From Sphingomonadales bacterium (GTDB taxonomy: Bacteria > Pseudomonadota > Alphaproteobacteria > Sphingomonadales > Sphingomonadaceae), in assembly GCA_017309275.1 (NCBI GenBank), contig JAFKLT010000056.1:1-63151 (forward strand): a stretch of 63,151 bases of DNA. Reading direction: 5' to 3'. How positions within the stretch are numbered: position 1 is the stretch's first letter; each line of letters starts with the position of its first letter. The translations under genes and the position numbers were made by a program. The notes under the pieces are model-generated. The model ran no database searches and had not been told where the DNA came from. It saw nothing but the letters and a program-made list of their open reading frames with translations. Of this stretch, positions 1 through 9,900 are shown one piece after another.

Positions 1-374
1 GGGACTCGTCGCAAGGTAAGATCGTCTTGTCGAAGCCAGAGCAGTTCTCGGTCTGGTCGGGCGCTCTGACGACCGCTGGCGGCGTCGTGTTCTACGGCAC
101 GCTCGAAGGCTACTTCAAAGCCGTCGACCAGAAGGATGGCAAGGAACTGTTCAAGTTCAAAACGCCGTCGGGCATCATCAGCAACGCGATGACGTACACC
201 CACGGTGGTAAGCAGTACGTCGGCGTGATGTCGGGCGTCGGCGGCTGGGCCGGTATCGGTCTCGCGGCAGGCTTGACGAACCCGAACGATGGTCTGGGTG
301 CTGTTGGCGGCTACGCTGGCCTGAAGCAGTACACCAACCTTGGCGGCACGCTCACGGTCTTCTCGCTGCCCTAG
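1..374 (+). CDS. xoxF: PQQ-dependent methanol/ethanol dehydrogenase, XoxF type (C-terminal part)
   Basis: The reading frame is open from base 3 and ends at the TAG at 372-374, so only about the last 123 residues are present; the true start lies left of the window. The sequence carries the closing blade of the eight-bladed PQQ propeller ([15 protein letters not shown]) and the tail typical of XoxF-class lanthanide-dependent alcohol dehydrogenases ([15 protein letters not shown], then [10 protein letters not shown]). Members of this family are periplasmic and oxidise methanol or other short alcohols, passing electrons to a c-type cytochrome. Metal ligands and the signal peptide are outside the window, so the lanthanide assignment rests on tail similarity only. 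A strong terminator follows 38 bases after the stop. Confidence 0.85.
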   Translation, partial: DSSQGKIVLSKPEQFSVWSGALTTAGGVVFYGTLEGYFKAVDQKDGKELFKFKTPSGIISNAMTYTHGGKQYVGVMSGVGGWAGIGLAAGLTNPNDGLGAVGGYAGLKQYTNLGGTLTVFSLP

Positions 375-411
375 CGCTTCCTCCAATAGTGAAGGTCTGC
401 GAGAACTTTGG

Positions 412-443
412 CCGGCACGGTTCCACGCACCGTGCCGGTTTTT
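412..443 (+). terminator. Rho-independent terminator after xoxF
   Basis: A perfect 10-bp inverted repeat (ccggcacggt at 412-421, accgtgccgg at 429-438) encloses a 7-base loop and runs straight into five T residues (439-443). It ends the xoxF transcript. It also argues against the upstream ATG at 408 as a start for the next gene, since that codon would lie just in front of the hairpin. Confidence 0.9.
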
Positions 444-464
444 ATTGCTATAAGTTCAGCGACA

Positions 465-1175
465 ATGACCTTGAATCACAGACTTCCGACCATCTCTCAA
501 ATGAACACGGGCGAGATCGTTGCGATCGGGCCCCAGCGGGTGCCGACCGGAATTTTCAAGCGCGCGACAGCAGGGCCGTGGCATGTCGCGAGCGACGGAC
601 TGCTCGGCGATCATCAGGGCGACCGCAAAAATCACGGCGGCCCCGAGAAGGCGATCCATCAATATCCGGCCGACAGCTATGCCGTATGGCGGAGCGAATA
701 TCCGAGCTTGATTCCGATCTTGGAGCAGGGGGCTGCTTTCGGCGAAAATCTATGCCTGCCACTGATGACCGAGGAAACTGTCTGCGTCGGCGATATCTAT
801 CGGATCGGAGAGGTGGTGCTGCAGATCAGCCAGGGCCGGCAGCCTTGCTGGAAGCTCAACCTGAAATTCGACCGACCCGATATGGCTTGGCTGGTGCAGA
901 AAACCGGACGCACGGGCTGGTACTATCGCGTTCTGAAGAGCGGCCGGATCGAACCGGGTTCGACGGTCGACCTCGTCGAGCGGCCGCATCCACACTGGAC
1001 GATCGCGCGGCTCAACGCCGTCATCGCTTCCCGCAGTCTTGCGCATGACGAACTGAGCGAGATGGCTGCGCTATCCGTTCTCGCTGAGTCGTGGCGCAAC
1101 CTCGCCCGCCGGCGCTTGGAATCACGCCAGATTGAAAGCTGGTCCAAACGGCTCGGACAGAACGCGGAAAGCTAG
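465..1175 (+). CDS. MOSC-domain protein (YiiM-like)
   Basis: A 236-residue protein with MOSC-domain hallmarks: HGGPEKAIHQYP near residues 57-68, GENL near 93-96 and the conserved cysteine in QPCWKL (about residue 128). MOSC proteins bind sulfur or the molybdenum cofactor; YiiM-type members act on N-hydroxylated compounds with Moco. The C-terminal about 80 residues, including WTIARLNAV, match the YiiM-type tail. The ATG at 465 is preferred because the upstream ATG at 408 abuts the xoxF terminator; the ATG at 501 (MNTGEIVAIG) is an alternative. The gene stands alone between the terminator and a dusA remnant. Specific substrate unknown. Confidence 0.8.
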   Translation: MTLNHRLPTISQMNTGEIVAIGPQRVPTGIFKRATAGPWHVASDGLLGDHQGDRKNHGGPEKAIHQYPADSYAVWRSEYPSLIPILEQGAAFGENLCLPLMTEETVCVGDIYRIGEVVLQISQGRQPCWKLNLKFDRPDMAWLVQKTGRTGWYYRVLKSGRIEPGSTVDLVERPHPHWTIARLNAVIASRSLAHDELSEMAALSVLAESWRNLARRRLESRQIESWSKRLGQNAES

Positions 1176-1321
1176 TCCGAGAGAAGCAAAATACGCTCCG
1201 TTCACCCTTGCGACCGACGTGCACTCGCCAAAGGGCCGGCGTTGGCTTATCGAATGCCCGCATAAGTCATGCGCGGCGCGGCTCGATCCGAGCTTAGGCG
1301 AAACGAAAGCAAGCGAAATCA

Positions 1322-1435
1322 GTGACCTACCCGGCGCATAGATTCAGTATCGCCCCCATGATGGATTGGACGGACCGGCACTGCCGCGTCTTTCACCGTC
1401 AACTGACGACGCGCGCCAGAGGCGACGTCAACTAG
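1322..1435 (+). pseudogene. dusA: 5' remnant of dusA (tRNA-dihydrouridine synthase)
   Basis: Reading from the GTG at 1322 gives a 37-residue frame containing [19 protein letters not shown], the highly conserved N terminus of DusA, followed by HRQLTTRAR. Identity is then lost and the frame stops at 1433-1435, overlapping the recG stop codon on the other strand. Full DusA is about 330 residues, so only the first tenth is left. The 5' end of dusA is a known attachment site for dusA-specific integrases, so this may be an att scar or a deletion relic. No integrase and no intact dusA lie in the window. Confidence 0.75.
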
Positions 1436-3498
1436 CCGCTTCTGAGCAGCGGCACCGCCGCGTCGCGCTCGAACAGATAGAGGCAGAGGCGCACCGCCTC
1501 GCCCCGATCGCCCTCCATGCCGCCGTCGCGTTCGACGAACAGCCGCGCATCGTCGTGCGCGACCGGCAACAGCCGCACGAGCTGTTCGGGCGTCGCGACC
1601 CGATAGTCGGCGTCGCCCGACTGCTTCAGGCCCAGCAGCTCGCCGCCACCGCGCAGTTCCAGGTCCTTTTCGGCAATCACGAACCCGTCGTTCGTGTCGC
1701 GCATCAGCGCCAGCCGCTCGCGCGCCGTCTCCGACAATGTCTGCGATCGCAGCAGCAGGCACACCGACTTCGCCGCGCCGCGTCCGACCCTGCCGCGAAG
1801 CTGGTGAAGCTGCGCCAGGCCGAAATTCTCCGCATGCTCGACGATCATCAGGCTGGCGGCGGGAACGTCGACGCCGACCTCGATCACCGTCGTCGCGACC
1901 AGGACGCCGATCTCGCCCGCCTGGAACCGCGCCATGACGTCATCCTTCTCGGGACCCTTCATCCGCCCGTGGACCAGCCCGACGCGATGTTCGCCAAGGC
2001 GCGCGCGAAGCAGCGCTGCCCGGTCTTCGGCCGCCGCCAGCTCGCTCCCTTCGCTTTCGGCCACCAGCGGACACACCCAATAGGCCTGCGCCCCGGTCGC
2101 CAGGTGCCGGTCGAGCCCGTCAACGACCTCGTCCAGCCGATCGACCGAAACGACGCGCGTATCCACCGGCGTGCGCCCGGGCGGCATCTCGTCGAGGCGC
2201 GAGACGTCCATCTCGCCGTGATTGGCCAGCAGCAAGGTGCGCGGAATCGGCGTTGCGGTCATCACCAGCAGATGCGGCGGGCGATTGCCCTTCGCGGTCA
2301 GCATCAGCCGCTGCGCGACGCCGAAGCGATGCTGTTCGTCGACGACGACAAGCGACAGATCGCGGTACGCGACCGCCTGCTGAAAGATCGCGTGCGTGCC
2401 GACCAGGATGTCGATGCTGCCGTCGGCCAGCCCCATCAGCGTCGACTCGCGCGCCTTGCCCTTGTCGCGCCCGGTCAGGATCGCCAGGTTCACGGGCAGC
2501 CCGCCGAGCATCCGCTGCAAGGTCGCATAATGCTGGCGCGCCAGGATTTCAGTCGGCGCGAGCAGCGCCGCCTGCGTCCCCGCCTCGACCGCGGTCAGCA
2601 TCGCGCGCAGCGCGACGAGCGTCTTGCCCGACCCGACGTCGCCCTGCAGCATCCGCAGCATCGGGCGGTCCTGCGCCATGTCGCCGGCAATCTCGCGCCC
2701 GACGCGCTCCTGCGCCCCGGTCAGCCCGAACGGCAGTTGCAACGTATCGGTCAGCCGCCCGTCGCCGACGATCGCCCTGCCCTTGCGCGCGCGCAGGCCT
2801 TCGCGGATCAGCATCAGCGCGACTTGGCTTGCAAAAATCTCGTCATACGCCAGCCGGTCGCGCGCTGCCTCGTCGCGGGGACTAGCATGCGCGCGCTCCA
2901 TCGCCTCGCGCCACGCCGGCCACCCCCGGCTCGCCAGCAACGGCGCGTCGATCCATTCGGCAAGCGAAGGACGGCGGTCGAGCGCCACCGCGCCAAGCTG
3001 CGACAGCCGTGCGTTGGTCAGCCCTTCGGTCAGCGGATAGACGGGTTCGTGAACCGCGATGTCCGCCTCGTCGCCCGGCTCGACGACATGGTCGGGATGC
3101 ACGATCTGCCGCATGTCGCCATACAGGTCGAGCCGGCCCGACACGCGCCGCTTCTCGCCCAGCGGAAACAGCTTGCGCGCCAGACCCGATGTCCGGCCGA
3201 AATAGACCAGCCGCACGTGATCGCCCGCGCTGTCGAAGGCCTCGACTCCGAACGGCGCCCGCGGGCTTCGACCGGAGCGATAATCCTGTGCGGTCAGGTC
3301 GACGATGATCGTCTGCCCCGCCTGCGCCTCGTCGAGCCGATCGACCGGAAAGCGCGAGATCAGCCCCGTCGGCAGATGAAACAGCACGTCGACGACCCGC
3401 TCGAGTCCCAGCCGCGCCAGGGGCTTGGCAAGCTGCGGCCCGACACCTTTCAGGTCAGTCAGCGCGGCAAACAGCGGGTTGAGGATTTCGGGTCGCAT
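1432..3498 (-). CDS. recG: ATP-dependent DNA helicase RecG
   Basis: RecG is a superfamily 2 helicase that remodels stalled forks and Holliday junctions. The 688-residue product has the N-terminal wedge/OB region (about 1-150) and complete helicase motifs: GDVGSGKT (287-294), DEQH (387-390), TATPIPRT (414-421) and the RecG/Mfd-type QLRGRVGRG. The start is placed at the ATG at 3498 ([13 protein letters not shown]), which gives the usual family length; the longer upstream frame has no family similarity. The 3' end converges on the dusA remnant, and sdhE-mfd run divergently from the other side. Confidence 0.96.
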   Translation of the reverse strand: MRPEILNPLFAALTDLKGVGPQLAKPLARLGLERVVDVLFHLPTGLISRFPVDRLDEAQAGQTIIVDLTAQDYRSGRSPRAPFGVEAFDSAGDHVRLVYFGRTSGLARKLFPLGEKRRVSGRLDLYGDMRQIVHPDHVVEPGDEADIAVHEPVYPLTEGLTNARLSQLGAVALDRRPSLAEWIDAPLLASRGWPAWREAMERAHASPRDEAARDRLAYDEIFASQVALMLIREGLRARKGRAIVGDGRLTDTLQLPFGLTGAQERVGREIAGDMAQDRPMLRMLQGDVGSGKTLVALRAMLTAVEAGTQAALLAPTEILARQHYATLQRMLGGLPVNLAILTGRDKGKARESTLMGLADGSIDILVGTHAIFQQAVAYRDLSLVVVDEQHRFGVAQRLMLTAKGNRPPHLLVMTATPIPRTLLLANHGEMDVSRLDEMPPGRTPVDTRVVSVDRLDEVVDGLDRHLATGAQAYWVCPLVAESEGSELAAAEDRAALLRARLGEHRVGLVHGRMKGPEKDDVMARFQAGEIGVLVATTVIEVGVDVPAASLMIVEHAENFGLAQLHQLRGRVGRGAAKSVCLLLRSQTLSETARERLALMRDTNDGFVIAEKDLELRGGGELLGLKQSGDADYRVATPEQLVRLLPVAHDDARLFVERDGGMEGDRGEAVRLCLYLFERDAAVPLLRSG

Positions 3499-3656
3499 GG
3501 CTAGGGCGTGTCTAGCCTCGTCTTTCCGTTCGTGTCGAGCGAAGTCGAGACACCCCCGACGGCAACCGACGGGCCGATGGGCATCTCGATCACGCTGAAC
3601 GCGACCGGGATGGGGAACGACCGTTGATATCGCGCAGCCGCTCAAGAAGAACAACC

Positions 3657-3917
3657 ATGCAAGATCGCCTGAAACGTCTGAAATTCCGCGCCTGGCACCG
3701 CGGCACGCGTGAAGCCGACTATATGATCGGCGGCTTCTTCGACCGCTATTCGTCCGCCTGGGGCGAAGAGGAAATCGGGTGGTACGAACGCGTCGTCGAA
3801 GAAGATGACGTCGACATCATGGCCTGGGCGCTCGGCACCGGGCATCCGCCCGCGCATCTCGACAATCCGTCGCTGATCGCCGCGATGCGCCGACTGGACT
3901 ATATACCACTTCCATGA
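3657..3917 (+). CDS. sdhE: FAD assembly factor SdhE (succinate dehydrogenase assembly factor 2 family)
   Basis: An 86-residue protein with the signature RGTREAD (residues 15-21), the RGxxE motif required for covalent attachment of FAD to the flavoprotein subunit of succinate dehydrogenase. The five-helix fold is short and matches the normal family length of 80-100 residues. The ATG at 3657 is the only start that gives this length. Its stop overlaps the mfd start by 4 bases (ATGA), so the two are translationally coupled, an arrangement commonly seen in sphingomonads. Confidence 0.9.
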   Translation: MQDRLKRLKFRAWHRGTREADYMIGGFFDRYSSAWGEEEIGWYERVVEEDDVDIMAWALGTGHPPAHLDNPSLIAAMRRLDYIPLP

Positions 3918-6900
3918 CCCGTTCGGCCGCCGACATTTTTGCCGCCATCGCGCCGGCATCGGCGCCGCTGACGCTCGCGCGCGTAGCGGACGGGTTTCTG
4001 CCCGTGCTGCTCGCCGACCTCGCGCGCGCCAGCGACAAGCGGCTCGTCTATGTCGCGACCGACGATACGGCGATGCAGGCGATCGCCGACGCCGCTCCCT
4101 TCTTTGCGCCCGACCTGGTCGTTCACCGCTTTCCCGCCTGGGACTGCCTCCCCTACGACCGCGCCGGCCCGTCGATGCGCGTCAGCGCCGATCGGTTGGC
4201 GACGCTCTCCGCGCTCCAGACGCCGGCAAAGCGCGGCGAGCTGATCCTCACGACCGTCGCCGCGATCACACAGCGCACGCTGACGCCGTTCCGGATTCGC
4301 CAGCTCGCGACGACGCTGTCGCCGGGACAGCGAATCGACCGCGACGCGCTGTCCGCGCTGCTCGTCTCCAACGGTTTCAGCCGCGTCGACACCGTTGCCG
4401 ACCAGGGCGAGTTCGCAGTGCGCGGCGGCATCGTCGACCTGTTCCCGGCGGGCGAGGAAAGCGGACTGCGCGTCGATTTCTTCGGCGACGAGATCGAAAG
4501 CATCCGCCGCTTCGACCCCGCCGACCAGCGCAGCCTCGGCCCCGCCAAGGCCCTGCAACTGCTGCCCGCCGCCGAAACGTTGCTCGACGAGGCGACGATC
4601 AAGCGCTTCCGGTCGAGCTACCGCGAGATCTTCGGCGCGCAGGCGACCGGCGACCCGCTCTATCAGGCGGTCAGCGAAGGCCGGCGACAGGCGGGCATGG
4701 ATCATTGGCTGCCGCTGTTCGAGGAACGGCTGGCGACGTTGTTCGACCATGTCGACGCGGCGACACCGGTTCTGCGCGGCCACCGGACCGATGCGACGGC
4801 CGAGACCCGTTTCGACGCCATCCGCGATTATCATGCGAACCGCGTCGCCGCCGAACGCGAACAGGCGGGCAGCTATCGGCCGCTCGCGCCCGAAACCCTC
4901 TATCTGACCGCCGAGGAATGGGCCGACGCCGAACGCGAGCGCCCGATCCACGTCGTTTCGCCCTTCGACGTGCCGCCCTCGGCGACGGTGATCGACCTCG
5001 AAACCTTCGCCGCGCGCGATTTCACCCCCGAACGCACCGCCGACCTCAACGTCTATGACAAGGTCGCCGACCATCTGTCGGACGAGCGCCGCAAGGGACG
5101 CAAGACGATCATCGCCAGCTATTCGGGCGGCGCGCGCGAACGTCTGTCGGGGCTGCTCCGCGATCATGGCGTCACCTCGCTCGCCCCCGCCGATGGCTGG
5201 CAGGATGCGCTGGGCACCGCCTCTGCCGAAGTGGGCGGCGCGACCGCGATGGTCGTCCTCCCGCTCGATCATGGTTTCGCGAGCGACGCGATCAGCCTCC
5301 TCACCGAACAGGACATCCTCGGCGAACGCCTCGTCCGCCGTCAAAAGCGCCGCAAGAGCGCCGACGCCTTCCTCGCCGAACTCGCGACGCTCAGCGTCGG
5401 CGACCTCGTCGTCCACCTCGACCATGGCATCGGCCGGTACGAGGGGCTGACCTCGATCCCCGTCGGCAACAGCCCGCACGACTGCGTCGCGCTGACCTAC
5501 TCTGGCGGCGACAAGCTCTACGTCCCGGTCGAAAACCTCGACGTCCTCTCGCGCTATGGCGGCGAGAGCGAAGGCGTCGCGCTCGACAAGCTCGGCGGCG
5601 AGGCCTGGCAGCGCCGCAAGGCGCGGATGAAGGAACGGATTCGCGAGATTGCGGGCGAACTGCTCGCGACCGCGGCGCAGCGCGCGCTTCGTTCGGGTGA
5701 GGTACTGGCACAGGACGCCGCCTACCCTGCCTTTGCCGACCGCTTCCCCTATCAGGAAACCGACGATCAGGATCGCGCGATCGGCGATGTGCTCGAAGAT
5801 ATGGCGTCGGGCCGCCCGATGGATCGCCTCGTCTGCGGCGACGTCGGCTTCGGCAAGACCGAGGTCGCGCTGCGCGCGGCCTTCGTCGCCGCAATGGCGG
5901 GGGTACAGGTCGCGGTGGTCGTCCCCACCACCCTGCTCGCGCGCCAGCATTACACGAATTTCGTTGAGCGTTTCAAAGGCTTCCCGATCAATATTGGCAG
6001 GCTGTCACGCCTCGTCCCCGCTGCCGAAGCCGCGAAGACGCGCGACGGGCTGGCGGCGGGTACGATCGACATCGTCGTTGGCACGCACGCGGTGATCGCC
6101 AAGGCGGTCGAGTTCAAGAATCTGGGGCTCGTCATCGTCGACGAGGAACAGCGCTTCGGTGTCGTGCACAAGGAACGGCTGAAACAGCTGAAGGCCGACG
6201 TCCATGTGCTCACCCTCACCGCGACGCCGATCCCGCGTACGCTCCAGATGGCGATGTCGGGGCTGCGCGAACTCAGCGTGATCCAGACCCCGCCGGTCGA
6301 TCGCCTCGCCGTCCGCACCTATGTCGCCCCCTGGGATCCTGTCGTCATTCGCGAGGCGCTTCTGCGCGAGCACGATCGTGGCGGGCAGAGCTTCTTCGTC
6401 ACGCCGCGCATCAAGGACCTGCCCGATATCGAGGAGTTCCTGCGCACCCGCGTTCCCGAGATCAAATATGTCGTCGCGCACGGCCAGATGGCGCCCGGCG
6501 AGGTCGAGGAACGGATGAGCGCCTTCTACGACCGCAAATATGACGTGCTCGTCTCGACCACGATCGTCGAAAGCGGGCTCGACATCCCCAGCGCCAACAC
6601 GCTGGTCATCCATCGCGCCGACCGGTTCGGCCTTGCGCAGCTCTATCAGCTCCGCGGCCGCGTCGGGCGGTCGAAGACGCGCGCCTATGCCTATCTGACG
6701 ACGATGGAAGGCGGGGCGATCACCGACACCGCCGAAAAGCGGCTGAAGCTGCTGGGCGATCTCGACACGCTGGGCGCCGGTTTTCAGCTCGCGAGCCACG
6801 ACCTCGACATTCGCGGCGCGGGCAATCTGGTCGGCGACGAACAGTCCGGCCACATCCGCGAGGTCGGCTTCGAACTGTATCAATCGATGCTCGAAGAGGC

Positions 6901-7408
6901 GATCCTCGTCGCCAAGGCCGAGGGTATGGGCGCCGCGCCGCCGCGTGAAGCGCTGTCGCCGGTCATCACCGTCGACGCGCCGATCCTGATTCCGGAAGAT
7001 TATGTCCCCGACCTGCCGCTGCGCATGGCGCTTTATCGCCGCCTCAACGATGCCGGCGATCGCGCCGGGCTCGACGCCTTCGCGGCGGAGATGATCGACC
7101 GCTTCGGTCCGCTGCCGCCCGAGACCGCAAACCTCATTCAGCTCATGGAGATCAAGGCGAATGCCAAGGTCGCGGGCATCGCCAAGCTCGACGTCGGCAC
7201 CAAGGGCGCGCTCGTCAGCTTCCACGGCGACCAGTTCGCGAACGTGCCGGGCCTCATCGCCTATGTCGAGCGGCTGAAGGGTCGCGCGCGCATCCGCCCC
7301 GACAACAAGCTGTCGATCAGCGGCGACTGGGCAAGCGCGGGCGCGCGTCTCAACGGCGCGCTGCAATTGTCCAAGGGATTGGGAAAGCTGGCGCGGCAAG
7401 CCACTTAG
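3914..7408 (+). CDS. mfd: Transcription-repair coupling factor Mfd
   Basis: Mfd removes RNA polymerase stalled at lesions and recruits UvrA. The 1164-residue protein has the UvrB-homology module in the N-terminal third, the RNA-polymerase interaction domain (GDLVVHLDHGIGRYEGL), then an SF2 translocase with [30 protein letters not shown] and QLRGRVGRS, and the C-terminal TRCF domain (PEDYVPDLPLRMALYRRL). Length and order are normal. The start overlaps the sdhE stop by 4 bases. Confidence 0.97.
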   Translation: MTRSAADIFAAIAPASAPLTLARVADGFLPVLLADLARASDKRLVYVATDDTAMQAIADAAPFFAPDLVVHRFPAWDCLPYDRAGPSMRVSADRLATLSALQTPAKRGELILTTVAAITQRTLTPFRIRQLATTLSPGQRIDRDALSALLVSNGFSRVDTVADQGEFAVRGGIVDLFPAGEESGLRVDFFGDEIESIRRFDPADQRSLGPAKALQLLPAAETLLDEATIKRFRSSYREIFGAQATGDPLYQAVSEGRRQAGMDHWLPLFEERLATLFDHVDAATPVLRGHRTDATAETRFDAIRDYHANRVAAEREQAGSYRPLAPETLYLTAEEWADAERERPIHVVSPFDVPPSATVIDLETFAARDFTPERTADLNVYDKVADHLSDERRKGRKTIIASYSGGARERLSGLLRDHGVTSLAPADGWQDALGTASAEVGGATAMVVLPLDHGFASDAISLLTEQDILGERLVRRQKRRKSADAFLAELATLSVGDLVVHLDHGIGRYEGLTSIPVGNSPHDCVALTYSGGDKLYVPVENLDVLSRYGGESEGVALDKLGGEAWQRRKARMKERIREIAGELLATAAQRALRSGEVLAQDAAYPAFADRFPYQETDDQDRAIGDVLEDMASGRPMDRLVCGDVGFGKTEVALRAAFVAAMAGVQVAVVVPTTLLARQHYTNFVERFKGFPINIGRLSRLVPAAEAAKTRDGLAAGTIDIVVGTHAVIAKAVEFKNLGLVIVDEEQRFGVVHKERLKQLKADVHVLTLTATPIPRTLQMAMSGLRELSVIQTPPVDRLAVRTYVAPWDPVVIREALLREHDRGGQSFFVTPRIKDLPDIEEFLRTRVPEIKYVVAHGQMAPGEVEERMSAFYDRKYDVLVSTTIVESGLDIPSANTLVIHRADRFGLAQLYQLRGRVGRSKTRAYAYLTTMEGGAITDTAEKRLKLLGDLDTLGAGFQLASHDLDIRGAGNLVGDEQSGHIREVGFELYQSMLEEAILVAKAEGMGAAPPREALSPVITVDAPILIPEDYVPDLPLRMALYRRLNDAGDRAGLDAFAAEMIDRFGPLPPETANLIQLMEIKANAKVAGIAKLDVGTKGALVSFHGDQFANVPGLIAYVERLKGRARIRPDNKLSISGDWASAGARLNGALQLSKGLGKLARQAT

Positions 7409-7601
7409 GCTCAGCCTCATAAATCCGCGCGCGCCGCGAAAACCTCCCACGGTGCGAACCTCGCCTCGGCTATTTGATTCCGTCGGTAAACCTTCCTCCC
7501 CGCGCACATAGGGATACTTTGTCGCGTTAAGGCCGCAAAAGGCGCCGCTTCGGCGACTGCTTGGCGGGGCGCGGGGCTTCAGGTCTCGACATTGCGTCGG
7601 A

Positions 7602-8819
7602 TTACTCCAGCAGCCCCTCCAACTGGTCCCCCGGCACCGGCCCCGATTTCAGGAAACCCTGCCAGGTCGCAACGCCCAGTTCTTTCAACCGCTCGAGCTG
7701 CGGCTCCTTCTCGATCCCCTCGGCAACCACCAGCAGGCCCAGCGCGCGCGCCAGATCGACGATAGCTCGAACGACGATGCGGTCGCGGTCGCTGCCATCG
7801 AGGCTGCGCGTAAAGCCGCTATCGATCTTCAGATAGTCGATCGGTAGTCGCGCGAGCAGCGACAGGCTGGAATAGCCGGTGCCGAAATCGTCGATCGCGA
7901 TCGCACAGCCGAGCGCGCGGATCTGCGCAAGCTGCGCCGCCGCGCTCGCCGGGTCGCTCAGCATCGCCTGTTCGGTCAGTTCCAGCGTGATACGGTCGGG
8001 ATCGACGCCCGCCCATTTCGCCATCATTGCGAAGCGGTCGGCAAAATCGGGGTCGCCCAGGTCGGCCGCGGTGATGTTGAGCGACACGCGCAGCTTCGAC
8101 AGCGCTTTCGGCCAGCCCGCCATTTCGGCCAGCGCGACGCGGTGAGCATGTTCGGTCAGCTCGCGTTCGAGCCGCGCCGCACGTGCCGCGGTGACCAGCG
8201 GTCCGGCGCCCAGCAAGCCCAACTCGGGATGCTGCCAGCGCAGCAGCGCCTCGACCCCGACCATCTCGCCAGTCGCTACGTCATATTGCGGCTGGTAGAA
8301 TATGTTCACTTCGTTCCGCGACAACGCCGCCTGCACCATCGCGCCATCGCGTGCCGACGCCGGACGACCCAGTTGATCGCTGGCGATGCGCAGTTGCGCG
8401 GCGATATCCTCCGCTCGCATGATCAGCGATGCCGCGATGCGGATTGCCAGACGTCCGTTCGGGTCGCCGACCATCGGTTCGGCAAGCGCGACATGCAGCG
8501 CGCGTTCCTGCACCCGAAGCGCACCGAGCGACAGCGCCGCCGCGGGGACGATCAGGAAACGGGGGCCGCCCAGCCGCTCGACCAGCGAACCCCGGCCGAA
8601 TTCGTCGCCGGCAAAGCTCTCAAGCCGCCGCGCGACCTCTTCCAGCAGCGCATCGCCGGTTTCGGGCCCCGCACTGGTGTTGATGCGCGCAAGCTGGTCG
8701 ACCTGCACGAGAATCACGCCGATGTCCGCACCGGCTTGTTTTTGCAGCAATTCAATCTGCCGAACGCTTGCCGCGTCCGAGTCAATCATTCGATTCATGG
8801 GGGCCGCCATAGCAGGCAT
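7602..8819 (-). CDS. Degenerate GGDEF / EAL-domain cyclic-di-GMP phosphodiesterase
   Basis: The N-terminal half resembles a diguanylate cyclase, but the catalytic loop reads GGPRF in place of GGDEF, so it is probably inactive or a nucleotide-binding regulatory domain. The C-terminal EAL domain looks active: EALLRW, SLNIT, LELTE, IDDFGTGYSS, YLKID, VVAEGIE and a closing TWQGF are all present, supplying the metal- and substrate-binding residues. No membrane or sensor segment is visible, so it is likely cytoplasmic. I chose the ATG at 8819 because a purine-rich stretch (AAGGGAAGGG) precedes it; 8846 and 8798 are alternatives. It is divergent from moaA with a very short gap. Confidence 0.85.
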   Translation of the reverse strand: MPAMAAPMNRMIDSDAASVRQIELLQKQAGADIGVILVQVDQLARINTSAGPETGDALLEEVARRLESFAGDEFGRGSLVERLGGPRFLIVPAAALSLGALRVQERALHVALAEPMVGDPNGRLAIRIAASLIMRAEDIAAQLRIASDQLGRPASARDGAMVQAALSRNEVNIFYQPQYDVATGEMVGVEALLRWQHPELGLLGAGPLVTAARAARLERELTEHAHRVALAEMAGWPKALSKLRVSLNITAADLGDPDFADRFAMMAKWAGVDPDRITLELTEQAMLSDPASAAAQLAQIRALGCAIAIDDFGTGYSSLSLLARLPIDYLKIDSGFTRSLDGSDRDRIVVRAIVDLARALGLLVVAEGIEKEPQLERLKELGVATWQGFLKSGPVPGDQLEGLLE

Positions 8820-8859
8820 TACTTGCCAAGCCCTTCCCTTTTGCATCACTATTGCGTCG

Positions 8860-9876
8860 ATGGCCGTAATTTCGCCTCCATCCGCAGTTCAGCCTGCACC
8901 GCTCGTCGACGGCATCGGCCGCCGTATCAGCTATTTGCGCCTGTCGGTGACCGACCGCTGCGACCTCCGTTGCCGCTATTGCATGGCGGAGGACATGACC
9001 TTCCTGCCCCGGTCGCAAGTGCTCAGCATCGAAGAGATGGGTGACTTGGCCGAACGATTCGTGGCGCGCGGCGTTCGCCATATCCGCCTGACCGGCGGCG
9101 AGCCGCTGGTGCGGCGCGGCATCGACATGCTTGCCGAACGGCTGGGCGGCCTGATCGGCCGCGGTCTCGACGAGCTGACGCTGACCACGAACGCCATGCG
9201 CCTCGCCGACCATGCGCCGATGCTCGCCCGGGCCGGCATGCGGCGCATCAACGTCAGCCTCGACACGCTGGACCCGCAGGCCTTTCGCCATATCACGCGC
9301 GTCGGCGACCTCGACCTGGGACTGCACGGAATAGCGGCGGCGCGGGCGGCGGGGCTGGCGGTCAAGATCAACATGGTCGCGCTCGCCGGCCTCAACGAAG
9401 ATCAGTTGCTGCCGATGCTCGATTTCTGCGCGGCAAACGGCTGCGACCTGACTCTGATCGAAACGATGCCCCTCGGCGAAGTCGAGGCCGATCGCAGCGA
9501 TCACTACGTCCCGCTTCACCAGTTCATCGCGCCGCTGCGCGCGGAACGGTCGATCTGGCCCGTCGACAAGGCGACCGGCGGCCCGGCGCGCTATTTCGCA
9601 ATCGAGGACAGCCCGGTGACGCTTGGGCTGATCACGCCGCTCAGCGACAATTTCTGCTCGACCTGCAACCGCATCCGCCTGACCGTCGAGGGCCGCATCT
9701 ACATGTGCCTGGGACAGGATGATCATGTCGACCTCCGCGCCGCGCTGCGCGACGGCGGCGATGTCGATGGCTTGATTGATGCCGCATTGGCTGGCAAACC
9801 CCGCGCGCATGACTTTCATATCGAACGAAAGTCCACACCGGCGGTCGCGCGTCATATGAGTGCAACGGGCGGCTGA
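8860..9876 (+). CDS. moaA: GTP 3',8-cyclase MoaA
   Basis: A radical-SAM enzyme that performs the first step of molybdenum-cofactor synthesis (GTP to 3',8-cyclo-H2GTP). The 338-residue protein has the N-terminal CxxxCxxC cluster (CDLRCRYC, Cys34/38/41), the TGGEPLVRRG loop, and the C-terminal cluster region CSTCNRIRLTVEGR with the third cysteine in YMCLG. It ends in the catalytically important Gly-Gly. The ATG at 8860 gives the usual family N terminus (LVDGIGRRISYLRLSVTDRC). nadK follows after 24 bases. Confidence 0.96.
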   Translation: MAVISPPSAVQPAPLVDGIGRRISYLRLSVTDRCDLRCRYCMAEDMTFLPRSQVLSIEEMGDLAERFVARGVRHIRLTGGEPLVRRGIDMLAERLGGLIGRGLDELTLTTNAMRLADHAPMLARAGMRRINVSLDTLDPQAFRHITRVGDLDLGLHGIAAARAAGLAVKINMVALAGLNEDQLLPMLDFCAANGCDLTLIETMPLGEVEADRSDHYVPLHQFIAPLRAERSIWPVDKATGGPARYFAIEDSPVTLGLITPLSDNFCSTCNRIRLTVEGRIYMCLGQDDHVDLRAALRDGGDVDGLIDAALAGKPRAHDFHIERKSTPAVARHMSATGG

Positions 9877-9900
9877 CACTCCGCCTTTGGGGGGATCATA

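Noticed and set aside
1366-3504. A 712-codon open frame opposite recG
   Set aside because: Rich in Arg, Gln, His and Pro with no motifs; it is the antisense shadow of recG, whose helicase motifs are complete.
3899-7507. Long open frames opposite mfd (3899-5950 and 6005-7507)
   Set aside because: Low-complexity Arg/Ala/Gly/Asp composition typical of antisense frames in high-GC genes; mfd is intact on the other strand.
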